Shown here: piece by piece, positions 62,639 to 64,000 of the stretch
How positions within the stretch are numbered: the stretch's first letter is position 1
Layout of the letters: the number at the start of each line of letters is the position of its first letter
Source of the DNA: Blastopirellula sediminis
GTDB taxonomy: Bacteria > Planctomycetota > Planctomycetia > Pirellulales > Pirellulaceae
Reading direction: 5' to 3'
DNA: 64,000 bases
Assembly (NCBI RefSeq): GCF_020966755.1
Contig: NZ_JAJKFT010000004.1
Span: 806,001-870,000, forward strand
The notes under the pieces: model-generated
Databases searched by the model: none
What the model was told of the DNA's origin: nothing
What the model saw: only the letters and a program-made list of their open reading frames with translations
Program-made: the position numbers and the translations under genes

Positions 62639-64000
62639 TTAACCCCGCTTCGCGGCGCCTTTCGGACGATCGCGCGGCGACTTTGCCATCCGTGCCGATT
62701 TGGCGGCGTTGTCGGCCTGGCCGGTGATCTCGTAGAGGAATCGGCTGGTGTCGGTCGGCCGGGCTTTCCCCCAACGCTTGCGCGACGTGGCGAGGGAGAA
62801 GGTCAAGCGATCCTGGGCTCGCGTGATGCCGACATAGCAGAGCCGCCGTTCTTCTTCGACCGCGGCGCCCTCTTCCTTCACGCTCCGTGCGTGCGGCAGA
62901 ATGCCTTCTTCCATGCCGACCATGTAAACGTTCGGGAACTCCAGCCCCTTGGCGGCATGCAGCGTCATCAGCACGACGCCGTTTTTGGCCAGCTGCTTTT
63001 CCTTCTCGTTGTCGAAGTCGCCGCCGGAGAGGGCGGAGTCGTCGAGGAAGCCGCCAAGCGTCGGCTTTTTGCGGCTTGATTCAAAGGCGCTGACGGCGTT
63101 GACCACCTGTTCGATCGCCATCTCGCGCGACTCGCGATCTTTCGGATCAGGATAGAGCCGCTCCAGTTCCTTCTGATAAGCGATGTCGCCGATCAGGGAA
63201 CGGACGACGTGCGACATCGGCTCGGTTTCAAACCGCTTTTGATAGCGGCGAATCAGCGAGGCGAAGTCGATCACCGCGTTGGCGCCGCTTTCGGAGATCC
63301 CCCGGATCGAACGGACCGACGGGAAGGCTTCCCAGAGCGGTTTCCCTTCGTTGACCGCGTACTCCATCAGCTGTTTGACCGTTTGCTGGCCAATGCCGCG
63401 GGGCGGAGTGTTCAAGATTCGGAGGAGCGCAACCTCGTCGATCGGCGAATGAATCACCTTCAAATACGAGATCAAGTCGCGGACTTCTTTGCGGTCGAAG
63501 AACGACATGCCGCCGATCAAGATGTACGGGATCTTCATGCTACGGAGCTGCTGTTCAAACGCACGCGGCTGCTCGTTGGTGCGGAACAGGATCGCGAAGT
63601 CGCGCGGTTCAAACTCCGGCTGCGTCAGCTTGCGGGCGATGTCTTTGACGACTTCTTCCGCCTCTTTTTCTTCGTCTTTGAACTGCCAGATCTGGGGGCG
63701 ATCGCCGCCGAAGCGTGCCGCTTCAAGATCTTTGTCGTACCGCGTCGAGTTGAACTGAATCAGGCGATTCGCCAACTCCAGGATCGCGGCGGTACAGCGA
63801 TAGTTGTCTTTCAGGTAGATCACCTTCGCTTCGGGCCAATCGCGCTGGAAGCGAAGAATGTGCTGCACTTCGGCGCCGCGCCAGGAGTAAATCGATTGAT
63901 CGTCGTCGCCGACCACGCATAAGTTGCGGTGCGCTTCGGCCAAACCGCGGACGATCCGGTACTGGCTGCCGTTCGTGTCCTGGTATTCGTCGATCATCAA
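62639..64000 (-). CDS. UvrD/Rep/PcrA-family DNA helicase (partial, N-terminus beyond window)
   Basis: 453 residues, open to the right edge. It begins inside motif II (MIDEYQDTN) and motif III follows (VVGDDDQSIYSWRGAEVQHI). Later motifs include IV (LFRTNEQPRAFEQQLR), V (VVLMTLHAAKGLEFPNVYMV) and VI (LCYVGITRAQDRLTFSLA). The family is an SF1A 3'-5' helicase for repair and replication restart. Motif I and the ATP-binding start lie outside the window. The C-terminal tail is short (KGAAKRG). Confidence 0.95.
   Translation of the reverse strand: MMIDEYQDTNGSQYRIVRGLAEAHRNLCVVGDDDQSIYSWRGAEVQHILRFQRDWPEAKVIYLKDNYRCTAAILELANRLIQFNSTRYDKDLEAARFGGDRPQIWQFKDEEKEAEEVVKDIARKLTQPEFEPRDFAILFRTNEQPRAFEQQLRSMKIPYILIGGMSFFDRKEVRDLISYLKVIHSPIDEVALLRILNTPPRGIGQQTVKQLMEYAVNEGKPLWEAFPSVRSIRGISESGANAVIDFASLIRRYQKRFETEPMSHVVRSLIGDIAYQKELERLYPDPKDRESREMAIEQVVNAVSAFESSRKKPTLGGFLDDSALSGGDFDNEKEKQLAKNGVVLMTLHAAKGLEFPNVYMVGMEEGILPHARSVKEEGAAVEEERRLCYVGITRAQDRLTFSLATSRKRWGKARPTDTSRFLYEITGQADNAAKSARMAKSPRDRPKGAAKRG

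Overview
The window looks like a chromosomal segment of a planctomycete, most likely a Pirellulaceae member (Blastopirellula/Rhodopirellula-like). The basis is the gene families present: large membrane Ser/Thr kinases with PEGA, leucine-rich and FGE-sulfatase domains, an ECF sigma factor next to one kinase, a DUF1559 prepilin-like protein followed by a small lipoprotein, many secreted hydrolases, a PL10-type pectate lyase, a tandem NIPSNAP protein and small zinc-ribbon proteins. Composition is GC-rich except in one short island. No tRNA or rRNA gene was seen. The one clear RNA gene is rnpB, on the minus strand at about 15256-15680.

Layout. 1-7359 (minus): a truncated sugar isomerase-like protein, a small membrane protein, a degenerate esterase, a TlpA-like thioredoxin, an Asn/Gln-rich protein and an AI-2E family permease. 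7508-11135 (plus): a compact glycosylation-type locus (flippase-like UPF0104 protein, GT2 glycosyltransferase, multi-pass membrane protein). 11267-20090: a cyclophilin-like lipoprotein, a zinc-ribbon protein, pectate lyase, rnpB, NIPSNAP, an M48-like membrane protease and a YifB/ComM AAA protein. 20091-22770: an AT-richer island with interspersed hairpin repeats, two small orphan genes, a remnant of a large serine recombinase and a double-HEPN-motif protein. The last two lie between perfect 15-bp inverted repeats. 22780-36244: hypothetical proteins, an ARPP-1-type protein, a 1128-residue kinase-PEGA-LRR-FGE protein, a DinB-like protein, an SGNH hydrolase and an MFS transporter. 36281-38771 (minus): a DUF1641 / type II sulfide:quinone oxidoreductase / bacterioferritin cluster. 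39108-43026: ECF sigma factor plus a second large kinase. 43262-49406: a tightly overlapped MoxR-DUF58-BatABCD operon. 49498-64000: an EEP phosphatase, the DUF1559 pair, an alpha/beta hydrolase, two metalloproteases, an RDD protein, an SbcCD-like pair (metallophosphoesterase plus SMC-like ATPase), another hydrolase and the C-terminal part of a UvrD/PcrA helicase.

The best candidate for something undescribed is the island at 20782-22715. It holds a 257-residue protein with two R-x4-H HEPN motifs, overlapping a decayed recombinase and preceded by a non-coding stretch with a faint 23S-like core. Also notable are three interspersed repeat families and several proteins that keep a fold but have lost key residues: an esterase, a cyclophilin, a von Willebrand A protein, and a bacterioferritin without its haem methionine.
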